From Mannheimia indoligenes (GTDB lineage: Bacteria > Pseudomonadota > Gammaproteobacteria > Enterobacterales > Pasteurellaceae), in the NCBI RefSeq assembly GCF_036880405.1, contig NZ_JBAJJM010000001.1, forward strand, positions 186,001-250,000: DNA of 64,000 nt, in the 5' to 3' direction. Of this stretch, positions 25,950 through 35,199 are shown piece after piece. Each line of letters begins with the position of its first letter. Position 1 is the first letter of the stretch. A program made the translations under genes and the position numbers. The notes under the pieces are model-generated. The model saw only the letters and a program-made list of their open reading frames with translations. It searched no databases and was not told the origin of the DNA.

Positions 25950-28148
25950 ATGGATTTCTCATTATTATTAGACGGTTTAAATGACAAGCAGCGAGAAGCT
26001 GTTGCTGCACCAATCGGCAATTATTTGGTTCTGGCGGGAGCCGGTTCGGGCAAAACAAGGGTTTTAACTCACCGCATTGCGTGGTTAATTGGCGTGGAAA
26101 ATATACCGGAATCAAACATTCTCGCCGTAACTTTTACCAATAAAGCCGCCGCAGAAATGCGGCACCGTATTGAGCATACCCTTTCCCAATCAGGAGATAA
26201 CCGCCTGTTTGGTATGTGGGTAGGCACTTTTCATAGTATTGCTAATCGTTTATTACGCTCCCATTATTTAGATGCCGATTTACCGAAAGATTTCCAAATT
26301 ATGGATACCGAGGATCAGCAGCGTTTACTTAAACGCTTGTTGAAATTACACAATATTGATGAAAAACATTTCCCGCCGAAACACGTTGCTTGGTATATCA
26401 ATGCTCAAAAAGATAAGGGAAAACGAGCCAAAGATATCGAACACCATAACGATCCAAATGAGAAAAAACTGGTTGAGATTTATCAGATCTACCAAGAGGC
26501 GTGCGACCGTGCAGGCTTATTGGATTTTGCCGAGCTGCTTATTCGAGCTTATGAGTTATTCAAACACAAGCCTGCGATTTTACAGCGTTACCAGCAACGT
26601 TTTCAGCAGATTTTGATTGATGAGTTCCAAGATACCAACAACATTCAGTACGACTTAATTCGTTTGCTGGCTGGTGATGTCGGCAAAGTAATGATTGTGG
26701 GCGATGATGATCAATCGATCTACGGTTGGCGTGGAGCTCAGGTGGAGAATATTCAGCGTTTCTTAAAAGATTATGACAACGCTCAAACTATTCGTTTGGA
26801 GCAAAATTATCGTTCAACAGGCAACATTTTAAGCTGTGCCAATGAATTAATTGCCAACAATGATAACCGCTTAGGCAAAAATTTATGGACAGATAGTGGT
26901 GATGGCGAACCCGTAGATATTTACTGTGCCTTCAATGAGTTGGACGAAGCCCGCTTTGTCGCCTCTCAAATCAAACAATGGAAAGAGGACGAGGGCGATC
27001 TTGCCGAATGTGCGGTGCTTTACCGTAGCAACAGCCAGTCCCGTGTGATTGAGGAAGCCTTAATTCAAGCCAATATTCCGTACCGAATTTACGGCGGAAT
27101 GCGATTCTTTGAACGCCAAGAGATCAAAGACGCGTTGGCGTATCTGCGTTTGATTGCCAACCGCCAAGACGATGCTGCATTTGAGCGTGTCATTAATACT
27201 CCAACCAGAGGCATTGGTGATAGAACCTTAGATAAGCTTCGCCAAATTACCCGTCATCGCCAAATTACGTTATGGCAAGCTATTCAAGTGGCGGTGCAGG
27301 AAGAACAACTTTCAGGCAGAGCAGCCTCTTCATTACTCCGCTTTGTTGAGTTGATTAATGCCTTAGATCAAGAAACCGAGCAGATGTCTTTAGCCGAACA
27401 AACCGATTATGTGATTAAGAAATCGGGCTTGTATGAAATGTATAAGCAAGAAAAAGGCGAGAAAGGCGAAGTTCGTATTGAAAACTTGGAAGAGTTAGTT
27501 ACCGCTACCAAACAATTCGTAAAACCTGACGAAGCAGAAGATTTAACGGATTTAACCGCCTTTTTAACTCACGCATCACTTGAAGCCGGTGAAGCTCAAG
27601 CCTCTCAGCACGAAGATTATGTGGAGCTAATGACATTACACTCAGCGAAAGGCTTAGAATTCCCACGTGTATTTATGGTGGGTGTGGAAGAAGGGATTTT
27701 CCCAAGTGGAATGAGTTTTGATGAAGGCAGATTGCAAGAAGAACGTCGCTTAGCGTATGTTGGCATTACTCGAGCGAAGAAAAAGCTCACTATCAGCTAT
27801 GCGGAATCCCGCCGTTTATACGGCAAGGAAGAACGTCATATACCTTCTCGCTTTATTGCCGAGTTACCGGAAGAACATATTCGTGAAGTGCGTTTAAGAG
27901 GTTCAATTAATCGTGCGGCGAGTTTTAATCAATCTTCTGCATTTGCAAAAAATCCAGCAAAAACGACCGCTTCCATCTTAAATGATGATAGCTGGAAAAT
28001 GGGACAGAAAGTAAATCACGCCAAATTCGGACAAGGTACGATTATCAATGTGGAAGGTTCAGGCGAAGCAACCCGTTTACAAGTGGCATTCGTCGGTAAT
28101 GGGATAAAATGGCTGATTGCAAAAATGGCAAATTTAGAGAAGCTATAA
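25950..28148 (+). CDS. uvrD: DNA helicase II UvrD
   Basis: Superfamily 1A 3'-5' helicase for nucleotide-excision and mismatch repair. 732 residues beginning MDFSLLLDGLNDKQREAVAA. Motifs in order: Walker A LAGAGSGKTRVL, Ia VTFTNKAAAEMRHR, II DEFQDTN, III GDDDQSIYGWRGA, IV RLEQNYRS, V LHSAKGLEFPRVF, VI VGITRAKKKL, and a C-terminal Tudor-like end (NHAKFGQGTI). The ATG at 25950 follows AAGGTG and is preferred over an in-frame GTG six bases earlier. Confidence 0.97.
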   Translation: MDFSLLLDGLNDKQREAVAAPIGNYLVLAGAGSGKTRVLTHRIAWLIGVENIPESNILAVTFTNKAAAEMRHRIEHTLSQSGDNRLFGMWVGTFHSIANRLLRSHYLDADLPKDFQIMDTEDQQRLLKRLLKLHNIDEKHFPPKHVAWYINAQKDKGKRAKDIEHHNDPNEKKLVEIYQIYQEACDRAGLLDFAELLIRAYELFKHKPAILQRYQQRFQQILIDEFQDTNNIQYDLIRLLAGDVGKVMIVGDDDQSIYGWRGAQVENIQRFLKDYDNAQTIRLEQNYRSTGNILSCANELIANNDNRLGKNLWTDSGDGEPVDIYCAFNELDEARFVASQIKQWKEDEGDLAECAVLYRSNSQSRVIEEALIQANIPYRIYGGMRFFERQEIKDALAYLRLIANRQDDAAFERVINTPTRGIGDRTLDKLRQITRHRQITLWQAIQVAVQEEQLSGRAASSLLRFVELINALDQETEQMSLAEQTDYVIKKSGLYEMYKQEKGEKGEVRIENLEELVTATKQFVKPDEAEDLTDLTAFLTHASLEAGEAQASQHEDYVELMTLHSAKGLEFPRVFMVGVEEGIFPSGMSFDEGRLQEERRLAYVGITRAKKKLTISYAESRRLYGKEERHIPSRFIAELPEEHIREVRLRGSINRAASFNQSSAFAKNPAKTTASILNDDSWKMGQKVNHAKFGQGTIINVEGSGEATRLQVAFVGNGIKWLIAKMANLEKL

Positions 28149-28152
28149 ACGA

Positions 28153-28179
28153 AAAAAGTCCAGAAATTCTGGACTTTTT
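28153..28179. terminator. Bidirectional terminator between uvrD and ydcH-like gene
   Basis: AAAAAGTCCAG/CTGGACTTTTT stem with an AAATT loop. U tracts are present in both readings. Confidence 0.9.
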
Positions 28180-28188
28180 CTTTAAGTA

Positions 28189-28404
28189 TTAAGCAGATTT
28201 TTGTTTTAGGATAGCGTAAAGCTGATCCTTTAGATGCAGTTTTTCTTTTTTTAGAGTCTCAACTTCTTCGTGGGTAGCGATCTCAATATTAGCTTCCATA
28301 TTTTTGATACGCTGATCTAGCTCGTTATGTTTGTCAAACAAGCGAGAAAAATGTGCATCGCTTTGTTTTAATTCTGTAATTAAATCACGAAATTCCGGAA
28401 ACAT
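28189..28404 (-). CDS. YdcH/DUF465 family small coiled-coil protein
   Basis: 71 residues, MFPEFRDLITELKQSDAHFSRLFDKHNELD at the start, then an alternating charged helix through KKEKLHLKDQLYAILKQ. This is the DUF465 pattern: a short helical hairpin of unknown function. A good ribosome site (TAGGAG) precedes the ATG. Confidence 0.85.
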   Translation of the reverse strand: MFPEFRDLITELKQSDAHFSRLFDKHNELDQRIKNMEANIEIATHEEVETLKKEKLHLKDQLYAILKQKSA

Positions 28405-28590
28405 ATTTAACTCCTATTTGTTGTTTGTCATATTTATAACAAAATACTAGCATTTTTTCGTGATTCTACGCATAAATCTTTCTGATTTTTTGAACTTGAT
28501 CACAAAATTTATATCGAAAATTAGTATGTGTGATAACCCTATTTAAGGCTATAATAGCCACCATAACTTTTATCTTTAGGATACCAAATA

Positions 28591-29427
28591 ATGCGTTATA
28601 AAGCGGTCTTTTTTACACTGTTCTCTCTATTTTTAGGCACAGCAAATGCAACTTGGAAAAAAATTAACGATGTCAATTATACTTGGGGACCGTTCAATAT
28701 TTATCACATCACACTTTTTACCGAAACGGGTCGCTATGATGAAGGTACACGTCCATTAATGCTCACATTGCAATATAAAAAGCCGTGGGAAGGGCGTGAT
28801 TTTGCAGTTTCTTTAGCAAGAACTTGGAATAATTTAGGCATTCAACTGCCTGAACAAGAGGTTGATGAAGTTATTACTCGTCTGAGAAAAACGTTCCCTG
28901 ATATTAAACCGGAAGATACTTTGCACTATATCGCGTTAGAAGATAGCGGCTACTTTATTTTAAATGATCGTGTGGTATCTGAAGTGTTTAATAAAAAATT
29001 TAGCGATGCTATTGTTGCGATCTGGCTCGATTCTAAAATGGATATCAGCCGCCAATTATTAGATCCATCATATAAACCAAAAGTGGAAGAAAAGAGTACA
29101 GAGCAGACTGTAGAGCAAGTGGCAACTGAACAAAAAACCGAACAAGTTAATACCCAAGAAACGAAGATTGAGGCTCCGCAAACGGAAAATAAAACGGAAG
29201 AATTAGCTAAAAAAATAGATATCAATGAAGCAAAACCGAATGTTAAAGCAGAGCTAGCTCCTCCACAAGATAAACAAGAACAAGATATCACTGCCAATAA
29301 AAAAGATGAGAATAGCTCTGAAAATAAAGCAGAAGAAAAGCCCAAAGTGCTTAAAATTGAAAACCCAGAGGTGCTGATTTTACCGATTTATGATGATTTC
29401 TTAATGTTGAATAAGCATTATATATAA
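28591..29427 (+). CDS. Secreted chalcone-isomerase-like protein with low-complexity tail
   Basis: 278 residues. Signal peptide at about 1-20 (cleavage near ANA), then a globular part of about 140 residues. Segments such as FNIYHITLFTETGRYDEG, MLTLQYKKPWEGRDFAV and LARTWNNLGI resemble the bacterial chalcone-isomerase-like periplasmic family; this is a tentative assignment. From about 160 to 255 it is rich in E/K/Q/T (repeated EQ-T-EQ units), and it ends in a short hydrophobic strand-like segment (EVLILPIYDDFLMLNKHYI). No operon partner. Confidence 0.6.
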   Translation: MRYKAVFFTLFSLFLGTANATWKKINDVNYTWGPFNIYHITLFTETGRYDEGTRPLMLTLQYKKPWEGRDFAVSLARTWNNLGIQLPEQEVDEVITRLRKTFPDIKPEDTLHYIALEDSGYFILNDRVVSEVFNKKFSDAIVAIWLDSKMDISRQLLDPSYKPKVEEKSTEQTVEQVATEQKTEQVNTQETKIEAPQTENKTEELAKKIDINEAKPNVKAELAPPQDKQEQDITANKKDENSSENKAEEKPKVLKIENPEVLILPIYDDFLMLNKHYI

Positions 29428-29467
29428 TAAACAAGCGGTTGAATTTATATCATTTTTTGCAAATTAC

Positions 29468-29494
29468 CTTTTCCGGTCTCTAGGTCTGGAAAAG
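29468..29494 (+). terminator. Hairpin after the secreted protein gene
   Basis: CTTTTCC and GGAAAAG pair with a partly paired GGTCT/AGGTC centre; no strong U tract follows. An uptake signal (ACAAGCGGT, about 29431) precedes it. Termination is likely but unproven. Confidence 0.4.
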
Positions 29495-29548
29495 AATATT
29501 AAGTTGTTGAAATATAATTAATTTTACCACCAAATTAAGGATTGAACT

Positions 29549-31819
29549 ATGAGTGATTTACGCCAAGCTGCACTGGATTTCCACGAGTTTCCAAAACCGG
29601 GAAAAATCGAAGTTACCCCAACCAAATCTCTTGCTACTCAGAGAGACTTAGCTCTGGCGTACTCACCGGGAGTGGCTGAGCCTTGTTTGGAAATTGAAAA
29701 AGACCCATCAGCAGCTTATCGCTACACAGCAAAAGGCAACTTAGTTGCAGTAATTTCAAACGGTACAGCGGTACTGGGTTTAGGTAACATCGGTGCATTG
29801 GCTGGTAAGCCTGTGATGGAAGGTAAAGGCGTACTATTTAAAAAGTTCGCTGGTATTGATGTATTTGATATTGAAATCAATGAAACCGATCCGGAAAAAC
29901 TGGTAGATATTATTGCCTCATTAGAACCGACTTTCGGTGGCGTAAATCTTGAAGATATTAAAGCACCGGAGTGTTTCTACATTGAGCAAAAACTGCGTGA
30001 GAGAATGAACATTCCTGTTTTCCACGACGATCAACACGGTACGGCAATTATTAGTGCGGCAGCAGTCATTAACGCCCTGCGTATTGTGGATAAAAAAATT
30101 GAAGAGGTTCGTTTAGTTGCATCAGGTGCGGGAGCAGCGTCAATTGCGTGTTTGAATCTGCTTGTTTCACTTGGTATGAAACGTGAAAACATTGTGGTAT
30201 GTGATTCCAAAGGTGTAATTTATCAAAACCGTGATGATCGTATGGACGACACCAAAAAAGCCTATGCAATTGTGGATAACGGCTGGCGTACGTTGGGCGA
30301 TGCTATGCCAAATGCAGATATTTTCTTAGGCTGTTCAGCAGCGGGTGCATTAACGCAAGATATGGTTCGTTCAATGGCTGCTCACCCGATTATTCTTGCT
30401 CTTGCTAACCCGAACCCTGAAATTACTCCGCCTGAAGCAAAAGCAGCTCGCCCTGATGCAATTATCTGTACAGGTCGTTCAGATTATCCAAACCAAGTAA
30501 ATAACGTGCTTTGCTTCCCATTTATTTTCCGTGGGGCGTTAGATGTGGGGGCAACCACCATTAATGAAGAGATGAAAATGGCAGCTGTGTATGCCATCGC
30601 AGATCTTGCTCTGGCAGAACAAAATGAAGTGGTTACTTCGGCTTATGGAGGCGAAGGGGCAACATTTGGAGCGGACTATATTATTCCTCGACCATTTGAT
30701 CCTCGCTTAATTGTGCGTATCGCCCCTGCTGTTGCAAAAGCTGCGATGGATTCTGGTGTTGCAACTCGCCCGATTACAGATTGGGAAGGCTATATTGAAA
30801 AACTCACGCAGTTTGTTTACAAAACGAGTTTATTTATGAAGCCAATTTTCAGTCAAGCGAAAGCCGATAAAAAACGTATTGTACTTGCTGAAGGCGAAGA
30901 AACTAAAGTGCTACATGCTACCCAAGAGATTATTTCAATGGGCTTGGCATATCCGATTTTAATCGGTCGTCCTGCGGTTATTGAAGCTAAAATCAAAAAA
31001 TTAGGTTTACAAATTTTAGCAGGCAGAGATTTTGAAATCGTAAATAACGAACAAGATGACCGCCACGAGGAGCTTTGGAAACGTTACTACGCTCTAATGA
31101 GCCGTCGTGGTATTACGGAAGCGATTGCAAAACGAGTAACCACCTCAAATACCACCGTAATTGCTTCATTGCTTGTTGAAATGGGCTATGCAGATGGTTT
31201 AGTGTGTGGCTTGTTTGGCTCATACAGTCGCCATTTAGAAGCAATTAAAGATATTATCGGCACTAAAGAAGGGGTAAAAGTACCAGCTGCATTAAACAGC
31301 CTTGTGCTGCCAACAGGAAATGTGTTCTTAACCGATACTTATGTTAATGCCGATCCAACGGCTGAAGAGTTAGCAGAAATCACGCTAATGGCAGCGGAGG
31401 AGATCAAACATTTCGGTATTGAGCCGGCGGTTGCATTGCTTTCACATTCAAACTTTGGCTCAAATAACTATCTTGGTGCACCGAAAATGCGTGAAACGTT
31501 ACGAATTGTGCAAGAACGTGATCCTAGCCTCAATATTGATGGCGAAATGCACGGCGACTTAGCTCTTAATGAAGAGTTGCGTTTAGCTCATATGCCGGAG
31601 ACCACCTTAAAAGGCTCGGCAAACTTATTGGTTATGCCAAATGTGGAATCTGCCCGCATCAGCTATAACCTACTGCGTGCAACCACAACAGCTATTACAG
31701 TTGGTCCAATCCTAATGGGGGTGAAGAAATCAGCCCATATTTTAACGCCGGTGGCTTCTGTTCGCCGTATTATTAATATGGTGGCATTTGCTGCGGTAAA
31801 AGCCCAAACGCCAGCCTAA
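29549..31819 (+). CDS. maeB: NADP-dependent malic enzyme with phosphotransacetylase-like domain
   Basis: Oxidative decarboxylation of malate to pyruvate, giving NADPH. 756 residues: an N-terminal malic-enzyme half (YSPGVAEPCLEI, FGGVNLEDIKAPECF, HDDQHGTAI with the metal ligands) and a C-terminal PTA-like regulatory half from about residue 430 (KKRIVLAEGEETKVLHA, LVCGLFGSYSRHL, SHSNFGSNN). Fusion and length match MaeB. AAGGATTG precedes the ATG. Confidence 0.95.
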   Translation: MSDLRQAALDFHEFPKPGKIEVTPTKSLATQRDLALAYSPGVAEPCLEIEKDPSAAYRYTAKGNLVAVISNGTAVLGLGNIGALAGKPVMEGKGVLFKKFAGIDVFDIEINETDPEKLVDIIASLEPTFGGVNLEDIKAPECFYIEQKLRERMNIPVFHDDQHGTAIISAAAVINALRIVDKKIEEVRLVASGAGAASIACLNLLVSLGMKRENIVVCDSKGVIYQNRDDRMDDTKKAYAIVDNGWRTLGDAMPNADIFLGCSAAGALTQDMVRSMAAHPIILALANPNPEITPPEAKAARPDAIICTGRSDYPNQVNNVLCFPFIFRGALDVGATTINEEMKMAAVYAIADLALAEQNEVVTSAYGGEGATFGADYIIPRPFDPRLIVRIAPAVAKAAMDSGVATRPITDWEGYIEKLTQFVYKTSLFMKPIFSQAKADKKRIVLAEGEETKVLHATQEIISMGLAYPILIGRPAVIEAKIKKLGLQILAGRDFEIVNNEQDDRHEELWKRYYALMSRRGITEAIAKRVTTSNTTVIASLLVEMGYADGLVCGLFGSYSRHLEAIKDIIGTKEGVKVPAALNSLVLPTGNVFLTDTYVNADPTAEELAEITLMAAEEIKHFGIEPAVALLSHSNFGSNNYLGAPKMRETLRIVQERDPSLNIDGEMHGDLALNEELRLAHMPETTLKGSANLLVMPNVESARISYNLLRATTTAITVGPILMGVKKSAHILTPVASVRRIINMVAFAAVKAQTPA

Positions 31820-31826
31820 TAAAATA

Positions 31827-31874
31827 ACAAGCGGTTGAAAATTTGCAAAAAAAGGCAAAATTTTGACCGCTTGT
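31827..31874. terminator. Inverted uptake-signal pair after maeB
   Basis: ACAAGCGGTTGAAAATTTGC pairs with AAAATTTTGACCGCTTGT, leaving a short A-rich loop. It is the first of two hairpins between the convergent maeB and adk. Confidence 0.65.
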
Positions 31875-31884
31875 CATAGACAAT

Positions 31885-31928
31885 AAAAAAATCTGCACTA
31901 ATCACTAATTGAATAGTGCAGATTTTTT
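31885..31928. terminator. Bidirectional terminator between maeB and adk
   Basis: AAAAAATCTGCACTA pairs with TAGTGCAGATTTTTT around a 14-base loop. U tracts are present on both strands. Confidence 0.88.
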
Positions 31929-31936
31929 ATATTCAA

Positions 31937-32581
31937 TTAAAGTAAGATTTTTTCTAATTCAGCACTTACTTCTTCAACCGGTTTTGTACCGTCTAAACGC
32001 TCATAGCGAGTGTTTCCCGCTTCTGCTTCAGCGGTGTAATAAGCAATTAACGGCTTAGTTTGTTTGTGATAAATCGCTAAACGCTCTAATACTGTTTCTG
32101 GCTTGTCGTCTTGGCGGATAATTAAATCTTCGCCGGTTACGTCATCTTTGCCTTCTACTTTTGGCGGATTGTACACTACGTGGTAAGTACGACCGGACGG
32201 TTGATGCACTCGGCGACCACTCATACGCTCAACAATCACTTCATCCGCAACATCAAATTCAAGTACTAAATCAATTTTCACGCCTGATTCTTTTAACGCA
32301 TCAGCTTGTGGGATAGTACGAGGGAAGCCATCTAATAAGAAACCTTTAGCACAGTCTGGTTGTGCGATACGATCTTTTACTAACGCTACGGTTAATTCGT
32401 CCGGTACAAGTTTTCCTTCGTCCATCAAGGCTTTGGCTTGTTTGCCTAATTCAGTGCCTTCTTTGATAGCCGCACGGAACATATCGCCCGTTGAAATTTG
32501 CGGAATACCGAATTTGTTCATAATAAACTGAGCTTGAGTGCCTTTACCTGCACCCGGTGCACCTAATAAAATAACTTTCAT
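31937..32581 (-). CDS. adk: Adenylate kinase
   Basis: Interconverts ATP + AMP and 2 ADP. 214 residues: P-loop GAPGAGKGTQAQFI, AMP-binding STGDMFRAAI, FLLDGFPRTIPQADAL, LID domain GRRVHQPSGRTYHVVYNPPK, long-type bacterial enzyme without zinc cysteines. The ATG has GAGGTTT upstream. Neighbours ampG and galE follow the order known from other Pasteurellaceae. Confidence 0.98.
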   Translation of the reverse strand: MKVILLGAPGAGKGTQAQFIMNKFGIPQISTGDMFRAAIKEGTELGKQAKALMDEGKLVPDELTVALVKDRIAQPDCAKGFLLDGFPRTIPQADALKESGVKIDLVLEFDVADEVIVERMSGRRVHQPSGRTYHVVYNPPKVEGKDDVTGEDLIIRQDDKPETVLERLAIYHKQTKPLIAYYTAEAEAGNTRYERLDGTKPVEEVSAELEKILL

Positions 32582-32685
32582 TTGTAAACCTCAATAACTA
32601 AAAAAATGAATAAATAACTTAGGCAATAACCTTACCGATTACTGCCTAAAATTGCAAATTTTTTTATAAATTTAACCGCTTGTAA

Positions 32686-33984
32686 CTAAGCTGAGTTTTG
32701 TTCTGTCCAAGGGGCAACTTTAAATAGCATTAACATTCCCGGAATACCAATAAAGAAGCAGAGCCAGAAGAATTGATAATAGCCCATCATTTCTACCAGA
32801 TGCCCTGTGTATGCCCCTAACATTTTGCTTGGTAAAGCAGCAAGACTAGTAAAAATGGCGAGTTGCATTGCTGTATAAGCCGGATTGGTTTCACGTGCCA
32901 TAAAGGCAACGAAAGCAGCTGTGCCTAGTCCTACGCCCAGATATTCGCCCGCCATCACTAAACCTAATTTCCAAAGTTCCGCAGCTCCAATGCTTTCGGT
33001 AGGGAAATATCCAAAGCTGGCAAGATACGCAAAACCTAAAATGGTTACTAACTGAACTAAGCCAAACAACCACAAAGCACGGTTTACACCCAATTTCAAC
33101 ATTGCAATACCGCCGATAATACCACCGCCAATACTACACCAAAGAGAAGTCATTTTTACAATACCTGCAATGTGCGATTTAGTAAAACCCATATCTAAGA
33201 TAAATTTAGTTTGCAGTGTGGTGGCGAGAGAGTCGCCTAATTTATAGAGAAAAATAAATAAAATTAACCCGATTGCACCAGCAACGCCTTTGCGAGTGAA
33301 AAACTCTTTGAACGGATCAACAAACGCCATATAAAACGGCTTGGAACGATCGATTGGTTTATGATTAGGCTCTGCAGCGATTAGCGTAATAAATAAGCAA
33401 GGCACTAAAAAAGCAGCCGTAATCAAGAAAACCGTATCCCAAGCGTAGTGATCCGCTAAAAATAGTGATAAGCCACCGGGAATTAAACCTGCAATACGAT
33501 AAGCATTAACGTGAATGGAATTACCTAAACCCAGTTCGTTATCCGATAAAATCTCACGGCGGAACGCATCAACAACAATATCTTGCGTAGCGGAAAGGAA
33601 CGCTAATATTACCGACAACGTTACCACAATCGAAATCTCTTTCACCGGGTCAAACAAGCCAAAGCTGGCTAAAATAACTAAAAGCCCAATTTGAGAAATA
33701 AAAATCCAACTTCTACGTCTACCTAAAAATGGTGGAAAATAACGGTCTAATAACGCAGCCCAAAGAAATTTCCAAGTGTAGGGAAGGGAAGTAAGGGTAA
33801 ATGCCGCGATGGTTTTAATATCTAAATTCGCACTGGTAAGCCAAGCCGGCATTAATTGAATTAACACAAATAACGGCAAGCCGGAACAAAAACCCGTGTA
33901 AATACAAAGGAGCATATTTTTTGTAAAAATCTGCTGCCAAATAGAAGGCTTTGTAGCATTATTTTCAGGCGTGTAAGCGGTCAT
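32686..33984 (-). CDS. ampG: AmpG family muropeptide MFS transporter
   Basis: 432-residue major facilitator with about 12 membrane helices. AmpG imports anhydro-muropeptides for cell-wall recycling. Family marks: YTGFCSGLPLFVLIQLMPAWL at the first helix, SLPYTWKFLWAALLDRYFPPFLGRRRSW between helices 2 and 3, and ATQDIVVDAFRREIL. It is shorter than the 491-residue E. coli protein. Located between adk and galE. Confidence 0.9.
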   Translation of the reverse strand: MTAYTPENNATKPSIWQQIFTKNMLLCIYTGFCSGLPLFVLIQLMPAWLTSANLDIKTIAAFTLTSLPYTWKFLWAALLDRYFPPFLGRRRSWIFISQIGLLVILASFGLFDPVKEISIVVTLSVILAFLSATQDIVVDAFRREILSDNELGLGNSIHVNAYRIAGLIPGGLSLFLADHYAWDTVFLITAAFLVPCLFITLIAAEPNHKPIDRSKPFYMAFVDPFKEFFTRKGVAGAIGLILFIFLYKLGDSLATTLQTKFILDMGFTKSHIAGIVKMTSLWCSIGGGIIGGIAMLKLGVNRALWLFGLVQLVTILGFAYLASFGYFPTESIGAAELWKLGLVMAGEYLGVGLGTAAFVAFMARETNPAYTAMQLAIFTSLAALPSKMLGAYTGHLVEMMGYYQFFWLCFFIGIPGMLMLFKVAPWTEQNSA

Positions 33985-34071
33985 ATTTTTCCTAAATTTT
34001 GCAAAAGAAAAGATGATATTAGGTTAATATACCATAGCTTGAATACCTTCTCTAATTATTTGCGATTTAAG

Positions 34072-34100
34072 AAAAAAGAGCTATCTTTCGATAGCCCTTC
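34072..34100 (-). terminator. Terminator after galE
   Basis: GCTATC/GATAGC stem (34080-34095) with a TTTC loop; on the minus strand it is followed by TCTTTTTTCTT. Confidence 0.75.
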
Positions 34101-34106
34101 ATTTCT

Positions 34107-35123
34107 TTAGCCTTTATAACCATTCGGGTTATTTTTTTGCCAATTCCACGTGTCTTTCATCATTTGCTCTAAGCCACGCTCGGTTTTCCAGCCGAGTTGT
34201 TCGAGGGCTTTCTTAGGATTAGAGTAATATGAGTCAATATCGCCTGCACGGCGTGCTACTATTTGATAAGGTACTTTAATGTCATTCGCTTTTTCAAACG
34301 CTTTTACCATATCTAATACTGAATAACCAATGCCTGTACCTAAGTTGTAGATATGCAAGCCAGCTTGATCTTGGTGTTTATCTAAGGCTTTTAAATGACC
34401 TACTGCTAAATCAACAACGTGAATATAATCACGAACGCCTGTACCATCGTGAGTAGAGTAGTCGCCACCAAAAACAGACAGTTGTGGTAATTTACCTACA
34501 GCTACTTGGCTAATAAATGGCATTAAATTATTTGGGATACCGTTTGGATCTTCACCAATCAAGCCGCTTTCGTGAGCTCCTACTGGGTTGAAATAGCGTA
34601 AAATAACCGCACTAAATTGTGGATTGGCTTTTACAGTATCTTCTAAAACACGTTCAACCATATATTTTGATGTTGCATAAGGGCTAGTTGTTGCTCCCAC
34701 TTGAGATTCTTCTGTTACAGGAATAATTTCTGGTACACCATATACTGTCGCTGTTGAACTAAATACAATAGTATTTACACCTGCTTTAAGCATTTCTTCC
34801 ACTAAAACAATTGAGCCACCTACGTTGTTTTCATAGTAAAACAAAGGTTTCTGTACGCTTTCCCCTACCGCTTTTAAGCCAGCGAAGTGGATAACTGATT
34901 CAATTTTATGATTTGCAAAGATTTTGCGTAAGATATCGCGATCTAATACATCACCTTTATAAAAGGTTAAATCTTTACCTGTAATTTGTTTTACACGCTC
35001 TAATGAAACTTCAGAAGCATTATGTAGATTATCTAATACTACGACTTCACGGTTGATATTCAATAATTCTACTATTGTATGAGTACCAATATACCCTGCA
35101 CCGCCTGTTACTAAAATTGCCAT
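34107..35123 (-). CDS. galE: UDP-glucose 4-epimerase
   Basis: Interconverts UDP-glucose and UDP-galactose, supplying galactose for lipooligosaccharide or capsule. 338 residues, extended SDR: VTGGAGYIGTHTIVELL nucleotide loop, FSSTATVYG catalytic serine region, YATSKYMVERVLED with the catalytic tyrosine and lysine, RYFNPVGAHESGLIGEDP. The ATG at 35123 is preceded by AAAGGAA and gives the family start MAILVTGG; an earlier in-frame ATG is not conserved. No other gal gene is nearby. Confidence 0.97.
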   Translation of the reverse strand: MAILVTGGAGYIGTHTIVELLNINREVVVLDNLHNASEVSLERVKQITGKDLTFYKGDVLDRDILRKIFANHKIESVIHFAGLKAVGESVQKPLFYYENNVGGSIVLVEEMLKAGVNTIVFSSTATVYGVPEIIPVTEESQVGATTSPYATSKYMVERVLEDTVKANPQFSAVILRYFNPVGAHESGLIGEDPNGIPNNLMPFISQVAVGKLPQLSVFGGDYSTHDGTGVRDYIHVVDLAVGHLKALDKHQDQAGLHIYNLGTGIGYSVLDMVKAFEKANDIKVPYQIVARRAGDIDSYYSNPKKALEQLGWKTERGLEQMMKDTWNWQKNNPNGYKG

Positions 35124-35199
35124 TTTATGTTCCTTTTGCAAAATTTACGAAGAAAATAACCGCTTGTATTTTACTCGTTTTTTCCTTGTTTTACGAATA

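Noticed and set aside
28480..28505. FNR/CRP-like sequence TTGAACTTGATCACA upstream of the secreted protein gene
   Set aside because: Only one half-site fits either consensus; too weak to call.
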